Source: Solirubrobacterales bacterium (GTDB taxonomy: Bacteria; Actinomycetota; Thermoleophilia; Solirubrobacterales; 70-9). From it: a stretch of DNA of 64,000 nucleotides. The stretch covers positions 37,428 to 101,427 of the forward strand of contig JAJNAZ010000008.1 of assembly GCA_021155855.1 (NCBI GenBank), written 5' to 3'. Made by a program: the position numbers and the translations under genes. The notes under the pieces are model-generated. The model did not search any database, was not told the origin of the DNA, and saw only the letters and a list, made by a program, of their open reading frames with translations. Shown here one piece after another: positions 9,179 to 20,243 of this stretch. Each line of letters starts with the position of its first letter. Position 1 is the first letter of the stretch.

Positions 9179-9805
9179 GTGGAGGGATCGGGGCCCGCCA
9201 CCGCCGGAGAGGACGAACTGGGACCCGACGGGTGGGCCCACCTCCACGCCTGGGACGATTCGCCGCTCCCGCCCAACGTTCACGTCGGCGAGGACACCGT
9301 GTTCGAGCGCACGAGGCACACGCTTGCCGACTTCCGCAGCACGCGGGCCCCGGGGCTGATGCTCGGCGACGGCGTTCGTGTCCACCACGGAACCGCCTTC
9401 GGCGTCGAGGCCGGGGGGACGGTCGAGGTCGGCGACGGCTCGATCCTCGCCGGGGTCGTCTTCATGTGCGCCGAGAGGATCACGCTCGGCAGCTGCGTGG
9501 TCGCCTCCTACAACGTGACGATCGCCGACTGCGACTTTCACCCCCTCGATCCGGACCTGCGTCGGCGCGACGCGGTCGCCAACGCCCCGGAGGGCGACCG
9601 AAGCGATCGACCGCCCCTGGTCACGGCCCCCGTCGTGGTCGAAGACGGGGCCTGGATCGGGATCGGCGCGATCGTCCTCAAGGGCGTTCGAATCGGCAGC
9701 GGCGCCCGGATCGGGGCCGGTGCGGTGGTCAACGCCGACGTCCCGCGTGGCGCGACCCTCGCCGGCAACCCCGGCCGGCTGCTGTCCCCGGGGGAGTTCG
9801 AATGA
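9179..9805 (+). CDS. Hexapeptide-repeat (left-handed beta-helix) acyltransferase
   Basis: A 208-residue acyltransferase with a GTG start at 9179, eight bases after the ABC transporter stop. Residues 60-200 carry the imperfect hexapeptide repeats of the LbH fold, for example VEVGDGSILAG and VLKGVRIGSGARIGAGAVV, ending in the usual AGNPGRLL. The loop with DCDFHPLDPDLRRRD resembles maltose/galactoside O-acetyltransferases, where a histidine is catalytic. It probably transfers an acetyl or similar group to a sugar. Its stop overlaps the start of a second acyltransferase (ATGA at 9802), so the two are translationally coupled. Confidence 0.85.
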   Translation: MEGSGPATAGEDELGPDGWAHLHAWDDSPLPPNVHVGEDTVFERTRHTLADFRSTRAPGLMLGDGVRVHHGTAFGVEAGGTVEVGDGSILAGVVFMCAERITLGSCVVASYNVTIADCDFHPLDPDLRRRDAVANAPEGDRSDRPPLVTAPVVVEDGAWIGIGAIVLKGVRIGSGARIGAGAVVNADVPRGATLAGNPGRLLSPGEFE

Positions 9806-10352
9806 CCGTCCTCGGCCACGATTGGTACGCGGGCGAGGTGCCGGCCAACGTGGCCCTGGGCGAGCGCAGCTGGCTGTACAGCTCGTTTGCGTTCGTCCAC
9901 CATCGCAGCGAGCGCGACCCGAGCGTCCGGGTCGGCCCCGACAGCGGCGTCTACGTCGGCAGTTACTTCGACCTGGGTCCGGAGGGTGAGGTGGAGATCG
10001 GAAGGTATTGCGCGGTCGCGGGCGCGATCTTCCCTCCAACGGCCGTATCGTGATCGGCGACTACGCCTTCATCGCAAACGGCGTCGTGTTCGCGGACTCG
10101 TTCGCAGCGCTCCCGCCCGAGGCCCGCTCGTTCCGGGAGCGCGATCGGGGACCGCGCCGAGGCCTATGGATCGGCGACGACGTCTGGATCGGGGCGCGCG
10201 TCGGGGGAGCCAAGATCGGCGACGGCGCGGTGATCGGCGCGGGCGCGGTGATCGAGGCCGAGGTCCCCGACCGTGCGGTCGTCGCCGGCAACCCGGCTCG
10301 CATCGTCGGCTGGGCGCGACCGGGCACCGGCGCCCGGTCGACCGCCTCATAG
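9802..10352 (+). pseudogene. Second hexapeptide-repeat acyltransferase, frameshifted
   Basis: ATG 9802 opens MTVLGHDWYAGEVP and reads through VGSYFDLGPEGEVEIGRYC before stopping early. One base is missing in the run around 10033. The neighbouring frame continues without loss as IVIGDYAFIANGVVF, WIGDDVWIGARV and the terminal AGNPARIVGW. Joined, the product would be about 183 residues, a normal LbH acyltransferase. It overlaps the upstream acyltransferase gene, so the two were likely co-translated. It is either inactive or a sequence error; all domain parts are present. Confidence 0.8.
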
Positions 10353-10366
10353 ACTGGGGCCCGCCC

Positions 10367-10491
10367 ATGACCAGCATCGAGACATTCACCGGCCGGATCG
10401 AAGCGGCCGAGCTCGGCGCGACCCCGGTCCACGAGCACCTGCGCACGACGACGAGGTGCACGCGCATTGGCCCCTGCTCGGGATCGAGCTA
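10367..10491 (+). pseudogene. Phosphotriesterase-family stub
   Basis: The segment starts MTSIETFTGRIEAAEL and reaches the metal-binding VHEHLR that opens phosphotriesterase-related proteins. It then shifts frame to DDEVHAHWPLLGIEL. Only about 40 residues of a ~320-residue family remain before the convergent EamA gene begins. It is a true truncation, not only a frameshift. It marks the right edge of the glycan block. Confidence 0.6.
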
Positions 10492-11328
10492 GCTGCCGGC
10501 GGCGATCATCGCCACACCTAAGAAGGCGATCAGCACACCGCCCCGCTGCGCCGGCGCGAGCCGCTCGCCGAGAACGACGCGCGCCAGCAGGACCGTGACC
10601 GCGCCGTAGAGCGAGCCCGCGACCGCGACCAGGGCCAGCAGCCCATGGTTGGTGGCCACGGCGAAGAGGCTGTTGGCGAGCACGTCGCAGCAGCCGATCG
10701 CGATCAGCGCCGGGAACATCGGGCGGGGAACCCGCATCCCCGGCTTCGCCACCGCCGCCACGATCACCAGAGCCGTCACCCCTCCGGTGCGCGCGGCGAC
10801 CACGGTCCAGGCGGGTTGCTCGCTGGAGGCGAGGTCGAGGAGCAGAAAGAAGGTGCCGAAGCCCACCGCCGCCAGCCCCGCGAGGCCGATCGCCGCGCGG
10901 CCCGCCGCCCGCCACTCCGGGTCGGGCTCGCGCGCGGCGAGCACCACACCCGGGATCGCGACGGCTGCGCCGACGGCCGCGAGCGCCCCCGGCTCCTCGC
11001 CCTGGACGAGTCCGCCGGCGACCGGGACGAGCACGCCGAGCGCACCGATCGTCGCCACGACGCTGACCGACCCGAGCGCCATCGCGCGGTAGAAAGCGCC
11101 GAGTGCGCCGACCACGATCGCCCCCGCGGCCGCGCCGGTGAGCGCGTCCTCGCGACTGAGCGGATCGCCGCCGGCGATCACGGCGTAGGCGAGCGCCAGC
11201 ACGAGGCCGACCGGCTGGGTCACGAGCAGCACCGTCAGCGCGGAGATCCGCCGGCTCTGCAGGCCGCCGAGGAAGTCGGAGACACCCCAGGCGATGCTCG
11301 AACCGAGGCCGAGCGCTACCCCGAGCAC
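10489..11328 (-). CDS. EamA/DMT family transporter
   Basis: A 279-residue membrane protein with about ten hydrophobic segments arranged as two EamA repeats, the standard DMT-superfamily layout. Typical elements are SSIAWGVSDFLGG near the start and VVLGERLAPAQRGGVLIAFLGV at the end, matching the conserved GE and GxxLIxxG region. DMT members export amino acids, nucleobases or drugs; the substrate is unknown. Its start overlaps the end of the upstream membrane protein gene by 13 bases, so the two probably share a transcript. Confidence 0.85.
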   Translation of the reverse strand: MLGVALGLGSSIAWGVSDFLGGLQSRRISALTVLLVTQPVGLVLALAYAVIAGGDPLSREDALTGAAAGAIVVGALGAFYRAMALGSVSVVATIGALGVLVPVAGGLVQGEEPGALAAVGAAVAIPGVVLAAREPDPEWRAAGRAAIGLAGLAAVGFGTFFLLLDLASSEQPAWTVVAARTGGVTALVIVAAVAKPGMRVPRPMFPALIAIGCCDVLANSLFAVATNHGLLALVAVAGSLYGAVTVLLARVVLGERLAPAQRGGVLIAFLGVAMIAAGS

Positions 11329-12821
11329 GAGTCCCCGCCCAGGTGGGCCTCGACCCGGACCCGTCCCGGGGTGGCCGCTTCGATGACCGTCGAGCCGTCA
11401 TCCGCCTCCCGCACGCAGGCGCTGCCCTCGACCACCCGCCACCAGGACGTGAACTCGATCGCGAGCCGATGGTCTCCCGGCCGGCGGGCGTCGATCTCGA
11501 ACCAGTCGGTGCCCACCGCCGCGGCGCCGACGGCGGCCGGCATCTCAACCCGGAAGAGGCGCCAATCGTCGTTCTCCCACACCGGATCGAGGTAGTCGAG
11601 ACCAGCCCCGATCAGCTCCACCTCGTCCTCTGCGAGGTAATCGAGGTCGGCATCGGGGACGGCGACGTAGTCCACACCGTGGGCATCGAGCCACTCGCGG
11701 TAAGCCTCGGGGGTGAGGTTGCCGTCGGTGAACAGCTCGAAGTCGTCGGACTCGAGCTGGCGCAGCCAACCGCGAGCCAGCGGCTGCTCGGGGGCGACGT
11801 AGGCGGCCTCCCATCGGTTTGCCGTCGGCGGAACGTGGATGCGCGTGGGCGACAGCGGCTCGAGTCGGGCGAGCAGCGGGTCGTAGAAGGCGCGTTCGGT
11901 CGCGGGGTCGCCGGCACCCCTGGCGACGTCGCGTACGGGGGCGATCAGCTGCCAGTAGAGCAGCGGGATCGCGACCGCGACCACCACCAGCCGCCCGCGC
12001 GGCCACAGCACCAGCGCCAGCACCGGCCCGGCGAGTAGCGCCCCGAGCCGGGTGACGTTGCCGCCGAGCGGGTTCGGGATCACGAACACGGCCAGCGCCA
12101 GCAGGGCATAGAGCACGACGCCGATCCGCAGCGCCCGGTACCGGACGGACACGAGCCAGAGCACCGCTGCGGCGAGCAGTGGCACCGCGATGAACGCGTC
12201 GAATACAAACGGCTCCTCGCCGCCGACCGGAAAGGCCAGGTTGAGGGCCACGATAGGCACCGCGGCCCCGAGCGCCAGCCAGGCGCCGCGGGCACGGGCG
12301 CCGGCGAGGCCGATCGCGACGCCGGCGAGGCCGACGAAGAGGCCGGCGACGGGGCTCGCAAGGCTCGCGAGAGCGGCGAGCAGGGCGCCGGTCGGCGACC
12401 GATCCCGGTCGGCGGCGAGCAGGGCGCCGAGCCCGAACGGGACCGCGAGCAGGAACGCCATCCGTCCGGTGAGCAGCCAGCTCGCAACACCCGCGGCGAA
12501 CCAGAGCGCCGGGATCAGCCCCCGGTCGCCGAAGCGGCGGTGAACCAGCGCGGCGAAGGTCGCCGCGCCGGCGACGACCGCGATCGCGCCCACCAGCCGC
12601 ACCCCGACGGCGGCGGCCAGGGGCTGGTAAAGCACGCTGTAGGAGAGCAGGTGATGACCCGAGTACCAGCCGTTGTTCCAGAGCGCGAACCCGTGCTCGG
12701 AAAACAGGTCGGCGCGGAAAGTCGCGGCGGCGAGGTCTTGGCTCGGCGGCGCCCAGATCAAATAAACGCCGGCGAGGACCGCCGCGAGCACGGTCGGGGC
12801 CACGATCGTGCGCGCGGGCAA
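11316..12821 (-). CDS. Multi-pass membrane protein of unknown function
   Basis: A 501-residue protein with roughly ten membrane helices in residues 1-300 and a soluble C-terminal domain of about 200 residues. The layout and the acidic loop after the first helix (LWNNGWYSGHHLL) resemble GT-C-like or 6-pyruvoyl-tetrahydropterin-synthase-related membrane proteins of actinobacteria, but I cannot identify the family firmly. The soluble part contains DYVAVPDADLDYLAEDEVEL, a pattern seen in polyprenyl-sugar-dependent membrane proteins. It ends inside the start of the EamA gene and follows the RNA helicase gene by seven bases. Confidence 0.6.
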   Translation of the reverse strand: MPARTIVAPTVLAAVLAGVYLIWAPPSQDLAAATFRADLFSEHGFALWNNGWYSGHHLLSYSVLYQPLAAAVGVRLVGAIAVVAGAATFAALVHRRFGDRGLIPALWFAAGVASWLLTGRMAFLLAVPFGLGALLAADRDRSPTGALLAALASLASPVAGLFVGLAGVAIGLAGARARGAWLALGAAVPIVALNLAFPVGGEEPFVFDAFIAVPLLAAAVLWLVSVRYRALRIGVVLYALLALAVFVIPNPLGGNVTRLGALLAGPVLALVLWPRGRLVVVAVAIPLLYWQLIAPVRDVARGAGDPATERAFYDPLLARLEPLSPTRIHVPPTANRWEAAYVAPEQPLARGWLRQLESDDFELFTDGNLTPEAYREWLDAHGVDYVAVPDADLDYLAEDEVELIGAGLDYLDPVWENDDWRLFRVEMPAAVGAAAVGTDWFEIDARRPGDHRLAIEFTSWWRVVEGSACVREADDGSTVIEAATPGRVRVEAHLGGDSCSG

Positions 12822-12828
12822 CGCGGAG

Positions 12829-14286
12829 CTAGTCCTTTGCGTACTCGACCCTGATCTGCTTGCCCTCGAGCTTGGTCCCGTCGAGGCGCTCGAGCGCGAT
12901 CTTGGCCTGCTCGCCCGAGAGCTCGACGAACGAGAATCGCTCGAGCACGCGGATGTCGCCGATCTCGTCCGCGGGGATCACGGCACCCTCGGTCAGTGCC
13001 CAGCGCAACTCCCGCTCGCCGATGCCGCTGCGCTTGCCGCGGTTGACGAAAAGCTTCACCGAGCCGTTCTCCTCGCTCACGCGCTCACCGGCCGCGGAGG
13101 ACTCGGTCGCCCGCAGCCGCTCGCGCTCACGGGTATGGTCGCGCCGGCGGGGACGCGGGGCGTGCTCGATCCGCTCCTCGGGCGGCTCCCACTCGCCGAT
13201 CGCAGTGTTCGCCTCACGCTCGATCCGCGGGATCTCGGCACGCTGCTTCGGGGTGACGAAGGTGATCGCTCGTCCAGTGCGACCGACCCTGCCGGTGCGC
13301 CCGATCCTGTGGACGTACATCTCGGTGTTGTTGGGGAGGTCGTAGTTGATCACGTGGGTGACGTGCTCGATGTCGAGCCCGCGCGCGGCGACGTCGGTGG
13401 CGACCAGCAGCGGCAGGCGGTGGTCCTTGAACTGGATCATCACCCCGTCGCGTTGGCCCTGGCTCATGTCGCCGTGCAGCGCCTTGACCCGCAGGCCACG
13501 GTCGGCGAGCAGGCGGTCGAGGCGCGCCGCGCCGATCTTCGTGCGGCAGAAGATGATCGCCTGCTCGGGCTCCTCAGCCCGCAGCACCTCGACCAGCCGC
13601 TCGGTCTTGGCCCGCGGGTCGACCTCGACATAGGCCTGCTCGATCGCGTCGACCGTGAGCTTGCGCGGAGTCACCTTGATCGTCACCGGGTCGTACATGT
13701 ACTGCTCGGCGAGGCGCGCGATCGGCGCCGGAATCGTCGCCGAGAACAGCGCCGTCTGGCGGCCGGATGGGCACATGCGCAGGATCTTCTCGACCTCCTC
13801 GATGAAACCGAGGTCGAGCATCTCGTCGGCCTCGTCGAGGACGACGTAGCGAGCCGAGGTGAGGACCAGCGAACGGCGCGACATCAGGTCCATCATCCGT
13901 CCCACGGTGGCGACGACGACGTGCGCCCCCCTGCGCAGCCGCGACTGCTGGGTCGAGATCGGCGCACCGCCGAAGACCGCCACGATCTCGACCTCGAGGT
14001 GCTCGGCATAGGCGCGAAGCGCCTGGGTCACCTGGATGCAGAGCTCGCGTGTCGGCGTCAGCACGATCGCCTGGGTCTCCTCGGAGGAGGGGTCGAGGTA
14101 CTGGAGCAGCGGCAGGCCGAACGCGGCGGTCTTTCCGGTCCCGGTCTGCGCCTGGCCGATCACGTCGTGACCGGCGAGAAGCTCAGGAATCGCTCGCTCC
14201 TGGATCGGGGTCGGTTCGGAGTAGCCGAGCTCCTGGAGGGCGAGCAGGAGCTCCTGCTTGAGCCCGAGGGCGCTGAACTTCGTCAT
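12829..14286 (-). CDS. DEAD-box ATP-dependent RNA helicase with RNA-binding tail
   Basis: A 485-residue DEAD-box helicase. All core motifs are present in order: Q motif FSALGLKQEL...PTPIQ, motif I AQTGTGKT, Ia PTRELCIQ, II VLDEAD, III SAT, IV IIFCRT, V ATDVAARGLD, VI HRIGRTGR. After an arginine-rich linker the last ~80 residues (VKLFVNRGKRSGIGERELRWAL) form a DbpA/CsdA-type RNA-binding domain, as in proteins that act in ribosome assembly or cold adaptation. It overlaps the stop of the quinone oxidoreductase gene (ATGA), so the two are cotranscribed leftward. Confidence 0.95.
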   Translation of the reverse strand: MTKFSALGLKQELLLALQELGYSEPTPIQERAIPELLAGHDVIGQAQTGTGKTAAFGLPLLQYLDPSSEETQAIVLTPTRELCIQVTQALRAYAEHLEVEIVAVFGGAPISTQQSRLRRGAHVVVATVGRMMDLMSRRSLVLTSARYVVLDEADEMLDLGFIEEVEKILRMCPSGRQTALFSATIPAPIARLAEQYMYDPVTIKVTPRKLTVDAIEQAYVEVDPRAKTERLVEVLRAEEPEQAIIFCRTKIGAARLDRLLADRGLRVKALHGDMSQGQRDGVMIQFKDHRLPLLVATDVAARGLDIEHVTHVINYDLPNNTEMYVHRIGRTGRVGRTGRAITFVTPKQRAEIPRIEREANTAIGEWEPPEERIEHAPRPRRRDHTRERERLRATESSAAGERVSEENGSVKLFVNRGKRSGIGERELRWALTEGAVIPADEIGDIRVLERFSFVELSGEQAKIALERLDGTKLEGKQIRVEYAKD

Positions 14287-15230
14287 GCCGAGGGATCGAG
14301 CAGCAGCTTGCCCGCGGTGCGGCGTGCGGCGAGGTCCTCGTGCGCGCGCCGCGCCTCGGACAGCGGGTAGACCTCACCGACGATGACCTCGAGCTCGCCC
14401 GACGCGACCGCGCCCAGCAGGTCGGCGATCATCGCCGCGACCTCGTCGCGATGCGGGATCAGGTGCATGAGCCAGAACCCGATCACGGCGCGGGAGTGTC
14501 GCAGCAGGTGGCCGGTGTCGACCTCGTTCTGCTCACGCGAGGCGATCCCGAAGACGACGTGGCGCCCGAACGGCGCCAACGCCCGCAGGCAGGCCTCGAA
14601 CGTCTCTCCGCCGGTCATCTCGAGCACCGCGTCGACCGGTCGGCCCTCGTTGGCCTCGAGAATCGCCTGCTTGAGCTCGGCCGCTCGCGAGTCGACAGTC
14701 GCATCGGCGCCGAGACGCGCCGCGAGCTCGCGCTTCTCGGGGCTCGACGCGAGCGCAATCACGCGCGCCCCGAGCCGTTTGGCGAGCTGCACAGCGAGCG
14801 TGCCGGTGCCTCCCGCCGCGGCCTGCACGACCACCGTCTCCTCCGGTTGCAGCCGAGCGCAGCGATGGACCAGGGCGTGCGCGGTCAGCCCCTGCAACAG
14901 CAGGGAGGCGGCCTGGTCGTCGGAGACCTGGTCGGACACCGGCACCAGCCAGCCCTCGGGTACGGCAACCTTCGAGGCGTAGCCGCCGCCGGCGAGGATC
15001 GCCGCTACCCGCCGCCCGTCCGCGGTGCGACCCGAGATCTCACCGCCGGGGATCATCGGCAGGGTCTGCTCGGCGAGGTAGTCGTTGCGGGTCGCGTGTG
15101 TGTCGGCGAAGTTGACCCCCGCCCGCGCGACCTCGACCACGACCTCGCCGTCGGCCGGCTCGGGGTCGGGAACCTCGACGAGCTCCATCACCTCCGGCCC
15201 GCCGAACTGTTCGATTCGGATCGCTCTCAC
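14283..15230 (-). CDS. Zinc-free quinone oxidoreductase (MDR family)
   Basis: A 315-residue medium-chain reductase of the NADPH:quinone oxidoreductase type. The GTG at 15228-15230 is chosen because it opens MRAIRIEQFGGPEVMEL, the usual N-terminus. The frame is open upstream but overlaps the divergent PfkB gene. The NADPH site is AAAGGTGTLAVQLAKRLGARV. No structural or catalytic zinc cysteines are seen, as expected for QOR. The likely role is one-electron or two-electron reduction of quinones or enones. It is coupled to the RNA helicase gene by a 4-base overlap and divergent from the PfkB gene, with 30 bases between starts. Confidence 0.9.
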   Translation of the reverse strand: MRAIRIEQFGGPEVMELVEVPDPEPADGEVVVEVARAGVNFADTHATRNDYLAEQTLPMIPGGEISGRTADGRRVAAILAGGGYASKVAVPEGWLVPVSDQVSDDQAASLLLQGLTAHALVHRCARLQPEETVVVQAAAGGTGTLAVQLAKRLGARVIALASSPEKRELAARLGADATVDSRAAELKQAILEANEGRPVDAVLEMTGGETFEACLRALAPFGRHVVFGIASREQNEVDTGHLLRHSRAVIGFWLMHLIPHRDEVAAMIADLLGAVASGELEVIVGEVYPLSEARRAHEDLAARRTAGKLLLDPSA

Positions 15231-15260
15231 GGGGCTTGAGTCTGTCAGGATGCCGCAGCC

Positions 15261-16215
<955 letters not shown>

Positions 16216-16238
<23 letters not shown>

Positions 16239-16556
16239 ACCGCAAGGGCGTGAGCCCGGCCGCTGTGGTCCTGGTCGCGGACGCGGTCGACCGCCTGTTG
16301 CGCGGGTGTCCGGCGGTGTACCACCACACCGGGGCGCCGACGACTCACCCGGGCCGGCACCGAGACCTCGACCATCCGACTCGCCGGCGGTCGCACTCCC
16401 CAGAGGGCCGCCGCGTTCTCGTGACTGAGGACGGCCCGGTCGCCGCAGCTCAACACCGCCGCCATCCGGTACGCGTGGCCAGTCAGCTCGGGCCGGCCGA
16501 CCGCATAGACGCCTCGCGAGATCGGACTGAAGGCTTCCGCGAACGGGATTCGCCCC
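16216..16556 (-). pseudogene. DUF559 / AbiEi-type protein, internally deleted remnant
   Basis: On the minus strand the N-terminal half reads RGVYAVGRPELTGH, AAVLSCGDRAVLSHENAAALWG, VEVSVPARVSRRRPGVVVHRRT. These are hallmark parts of the AbiEi-antitoxin-like proteins with a DUF559 nuclease-like tail common in actinobacteria. It then jumps to GLTPLRFTHAQVQ in another frame, which is the family's C-terminal end. The ~150-residue middle is gone. It overlaps the 3' end of the PfkB gene and fills the gap before citrate synthase, so this stretch holds no intact gene. Confidence 0.7.
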
Positions 16557-16638
16557 CGACGTGGCTGGCTCCGGTTGGGCGAGGTGCGATTGCTGCGAGA
16601 ATGGGTACGACGACGCATACCGACCGCGAGGAGAGGTG

Positions 16639-18042
<1,404 letters not shown>

Positions 18043-18047
18043 GTGCG

Positions 18048-18389
18048 CTGAGCTTCAGGCTCACGATCCGCAGCGGTTCGTCGGTGCGCCGCGAACGCTT
18101 CGAGCACCTCGACGAGGCCGTGGCCGCGATGCGCGCGGCGGCCGATGAGGTCAGCGGCGCCGGCCCGCTGGGCGCGGTGAGGATCATCCGCGAGTACGAG
18201 CCCGGCGAGCGCGTCGCCGCCCGGCTCGAGATCTCGACCGGCGGTCCCCTGCGCGGCGGCCGCGACGCCGGCCTCGACGTCATGGGCGACGGCCGGCTGG
18301 TTCCCTACACCGGCGCCAGTCGCCGGCGCAGCCTCGAGCTCGAAGCCGGCGAGTCTCCGTTCGACGCGGTCAGGCGCGCACTCGCGTGA
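18048..18389 (+). CDS. Small conserved protein, unknown function
   Basis: A protein of about 113 residues directly behind citrate synthase. It reads SFRLTIRSGSSVRRERFEHLDEAVAAMR, with a beta-alpha pattern and a conserved look at its C-terminus (GESPFDAVRRAL). No ATG, GTG or TTG stands in frame near the obvious beginning. CTG at 18048, five bases after the gltA stop, is the best candidate, which would mean translation coupled to gltA. The next good codon is ATG 18129, which would drop about 27 residues. I do not recognise a family. Confidence 0.6.
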   Translation: MSFRLTIRSGSSVRRERFEHLDEAVAAMRAAADEVSGAGPLGAVRIIREYEPGERVAARLEISTGGPLRGGRDAGLDVMGDGRLVPYTGASRRRSLELEAGESPFDAVRRALA

Positions 18390-18709
18390 GCCCCGACGCC
18401 GGCGAGATTCCCAAAGGCAGCTACGCCGCCGGGCGCCGGGTGCGCCTCCCGCGCGGCGCCGAGCCGCCGATCCGCGTGCACGTTAACGGGGTCGAGCAGC
18501 GCGAGGGCCGTGACTACGAGATCCGCGGCGGCGAGATCGTCTTCGCCCGCCCGATCGTCAAGGAGACTGTGACCAAGGGGCGCTGGATGGCGATGTATCT
18601 GGGCCTCTTCGGGACCTACCGCAAGCATGAGGCCGTCGACGTCGAGTACCGCCTCGGCGGCAAGACGCAGCTGGCCGCCGATGTCGAGGTCATTCCCGAC
18701 CCGAGCTAA
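18386..18709 (+). CDS. Small conserved protein, unknown function
   Basis: A 107-residue protein with a GTG start overlapping the upstream stop (GTGA). It is a mostly beta-type sequence: RVRLPRGAEPPIRVHVNGVEQREGRDYEI followed by GEIVFARPIVKE and a hydrophobic MYLGLFGTYRKHEAVDVEY. There are no cysteines, signal peptide or clear membrane helix. It converges on the transporter permease gene that ends at 18726. Function unknown; cotranscription with gltA is likely from the overlaps. Confidence 0.7.
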   Translation: MSPDAGEIPKGSYAAGRRVRLPRGAEPPIRVHVNGVEQREGRDYEIRGGEIVFARPIVKETVTKGRWMAMYLGLFGTYRKHEAVDVEYRLGGKTQLAADVEVIPDPS

Positions 18710-18725
18710 CTGTGGGTCCCCAGGG

Positions 18726-19535
18726 CTAGCGCGCCAGATCGCTCTCCGCGGCGACCTGGTCCTCGAGCCCGCTGACCCGCTCGATCTTCGTCCCGGTCCG
18801 CGCGCGCTCACGGATCTCGAGCCGGCGCGAGAGCCGCGACAGAGCGAGGTTGACGAACACGAACAGAAGGCCCACGACGATGTAGACCTGGAGCACAGGA
18901 GCCGGGACGTCGCCGAAGAAGCCGGCCGAGCTGGTGACATTGCCGGCGCGCCCGATGACCTCCTGGATCGCGATGATGCTGACCAGCGTCGTGTCCTTGT
19001 TCAGCGTGATCAGCTGCGAGACCGTCGCCGGCACCATCCTTCGCAGCCCCTGGGGCAGGATCACGAACCGCATCTGCTGGACGTAGGTGAGGCCCAGCGA
19101 GGCGGCCGCCTCGCGCTGGCCGCGATCGAGGGAGAGGATGCCGGAGCGCATGATCTCGCAGAGAACGGCGGAGTTGTAGAGGACGAGCCCGAGCAGCGCC
19201 CCGAGGACGAGCTCGTCCTGCAGCGCTTCGGGGAAGAAACCGGGGACCGCGTCGGCGTAGGCCTGGCGCCACGAGGTCGGGACGGCGAGCGCGAGATAGA
19301 GGATGATCAGGATCAGCGGCAGGTTGCGCCAGACGTCGACCCAGACTCCCGCCGGGAAGCTGATCCACCGCCGCTTTGAGATCCTCATCAACGCCAGCAG
19401 GAGACCGAGGATGAGCGAGAACACGATCCCGATCAGGGCGATCTCGAGGTTGACGAGAAAGCCTTCGAGGATGAAGCGGAAGTTGTTGCCCGTCCACAGC
19501 CACTCCCAGTTCGACGAATCGATCAGGTAGTCCAT
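18726..19535 (-). CDS. Amino-acid ABC transporter permease (GluD-like)
   Basis: A 269-residue His/Glu/Gln/Arg-type permease with about five membrane helices. The cytoplasmic EAA loop is EAAASLGLTYVQQMRFVILPQGLRRMVPA. It is the last gene of a four-gene operon in the order ATPase, binding protein, permease, permease, which is the gluABCD order. The N-terminal half contains the typical LGLLLALMR. The C-terminus extends about 30 charged residues beyond the last helix. It pairs with the other permease to form the membrane channel. Confidence 0.92.
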   Translation of the reverse strand: MDYLIDSSNWEWLWTGNNFRFILEGFLVNLEIALIGIVFSLILGLLLALMRISKRRWISFPAGVWVDVWRNLPLILIILYLALAVPTSWRQAYADAVPGFFPEALQDELVLGALLGLVLYNSAVLCEIMRSGILSLDRGQREAAASLGLTYVQQMRFVILPQGLRRMVPATVSQLITLNKDTTLVSIIAIQEVIGRAGNVTSSAGFFGDVPAPVLQVYIVVGLLFVFVNLALSRLSRRLEIRERARTGTKIERVSGLEDQVAAESDLAR

Positions 19536-19545
19536 CGCCGTCCCC

Positions 19546-20208
19546 TCATCGCCTGATCGCGTAGCGATGCTCGAGGTAGCGGAAGGCCAGCGTCGCCGTC
19601 AAAGTCAGGATCAGGTAGCCGACCGCCGCCCAGAAGAACACCTCGTTGGTCTGGAACGTGTCCGCCTGGACCTCTCGGGTCTGCTTGAGCAGGTCAGGGA
19701 GCGCGACCAGCGAGCCGCCGACGATCGCCGAGTTCTTGATCATCGCGATCACGAGGCTGCCGAGCGCCGGGATCACCGTCCGGAACGCTTGCGGGAGAAT
19801 GATCCGCCGCATCGTCCGCGGATAGCTGAGCCCGAGTGAGAGCGCCGCCTCGATCTGCCCCCTGCCGACGGCGAACACCCCGGACCGCAGCGCCTCGGCG
19901 ATGTAGGCGGCGGTGTAGAGGCCAAGGCAGGCGGTGCCCGCGACCCACTGCGAGACCGGCACCCCGGCCCGCGGGAGCCCGGAGAAGGCGATGATCAGCA
20001 GCACGAGCAGCGGGACGTTGCGGAACGTCTCGACGTAGATCCCACCGATCCGGTTGAGCCAGCGAACCGGCGCCACGCGTAACGCCGCGATCAGGATGCC
20101 CACGGCCATCGCGATCACGAACGAGATCGCGACCAGCCGGAAGGTGACCCAGAGGCCAGAGCTGAACTCCGGGAGGTGCTCGGAGAGCACCTCCCAAAGC
20201 TCGCTCAC
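19546..20208 (-). CDS. Amino-acid ABC transporter permease (GluC-like)
   Basis: A 220-residue permease of the polar amino-acid family. The EAA loop reads EAALSLGLSYPRTMRRIILPQAFRT. YVETFRNVPLLVLL is the conserved stretch before it. Five helices are visible. It lies 10 bases upstream of the second permease and 35 bases downstream of the binding-protein gene. The heterodimer with the 18726-19535 product would form the transport path for glutamate or a related amino acid. Confidence 0.92.
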   Translation of the reverse strand: MSELWEVLSEHLPEFSSGLWVTFRLVAISFVIAMAVGILIAALRVAPVRWLNRIGGIYVETFRNVPLLVLLIIAFSGLPRAGVPVSQWVAGTACLGLYTAAYIAEALRSGVFAVGRGQIEAALSLGLSYPRTMRRIILPQAFRTVIPALGSLVIAMIKNSAIVGGSLVALPDLLKQTREVQADTFQTNEVFFWAAVGYLILTLTATLAFRYLEHRYAIRR

Positions 20209-20243
20209 TCTCCTGTCCTCGTCTCAGTGACCGCCGACCCCCA

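Noticed and set aside
9097..10053. A 318-residue plus-strand frame over the first acyltransferase
   Set aside because: Arginine-rich shadow frame for most of its length; only its end matches the second acyltransferase start.
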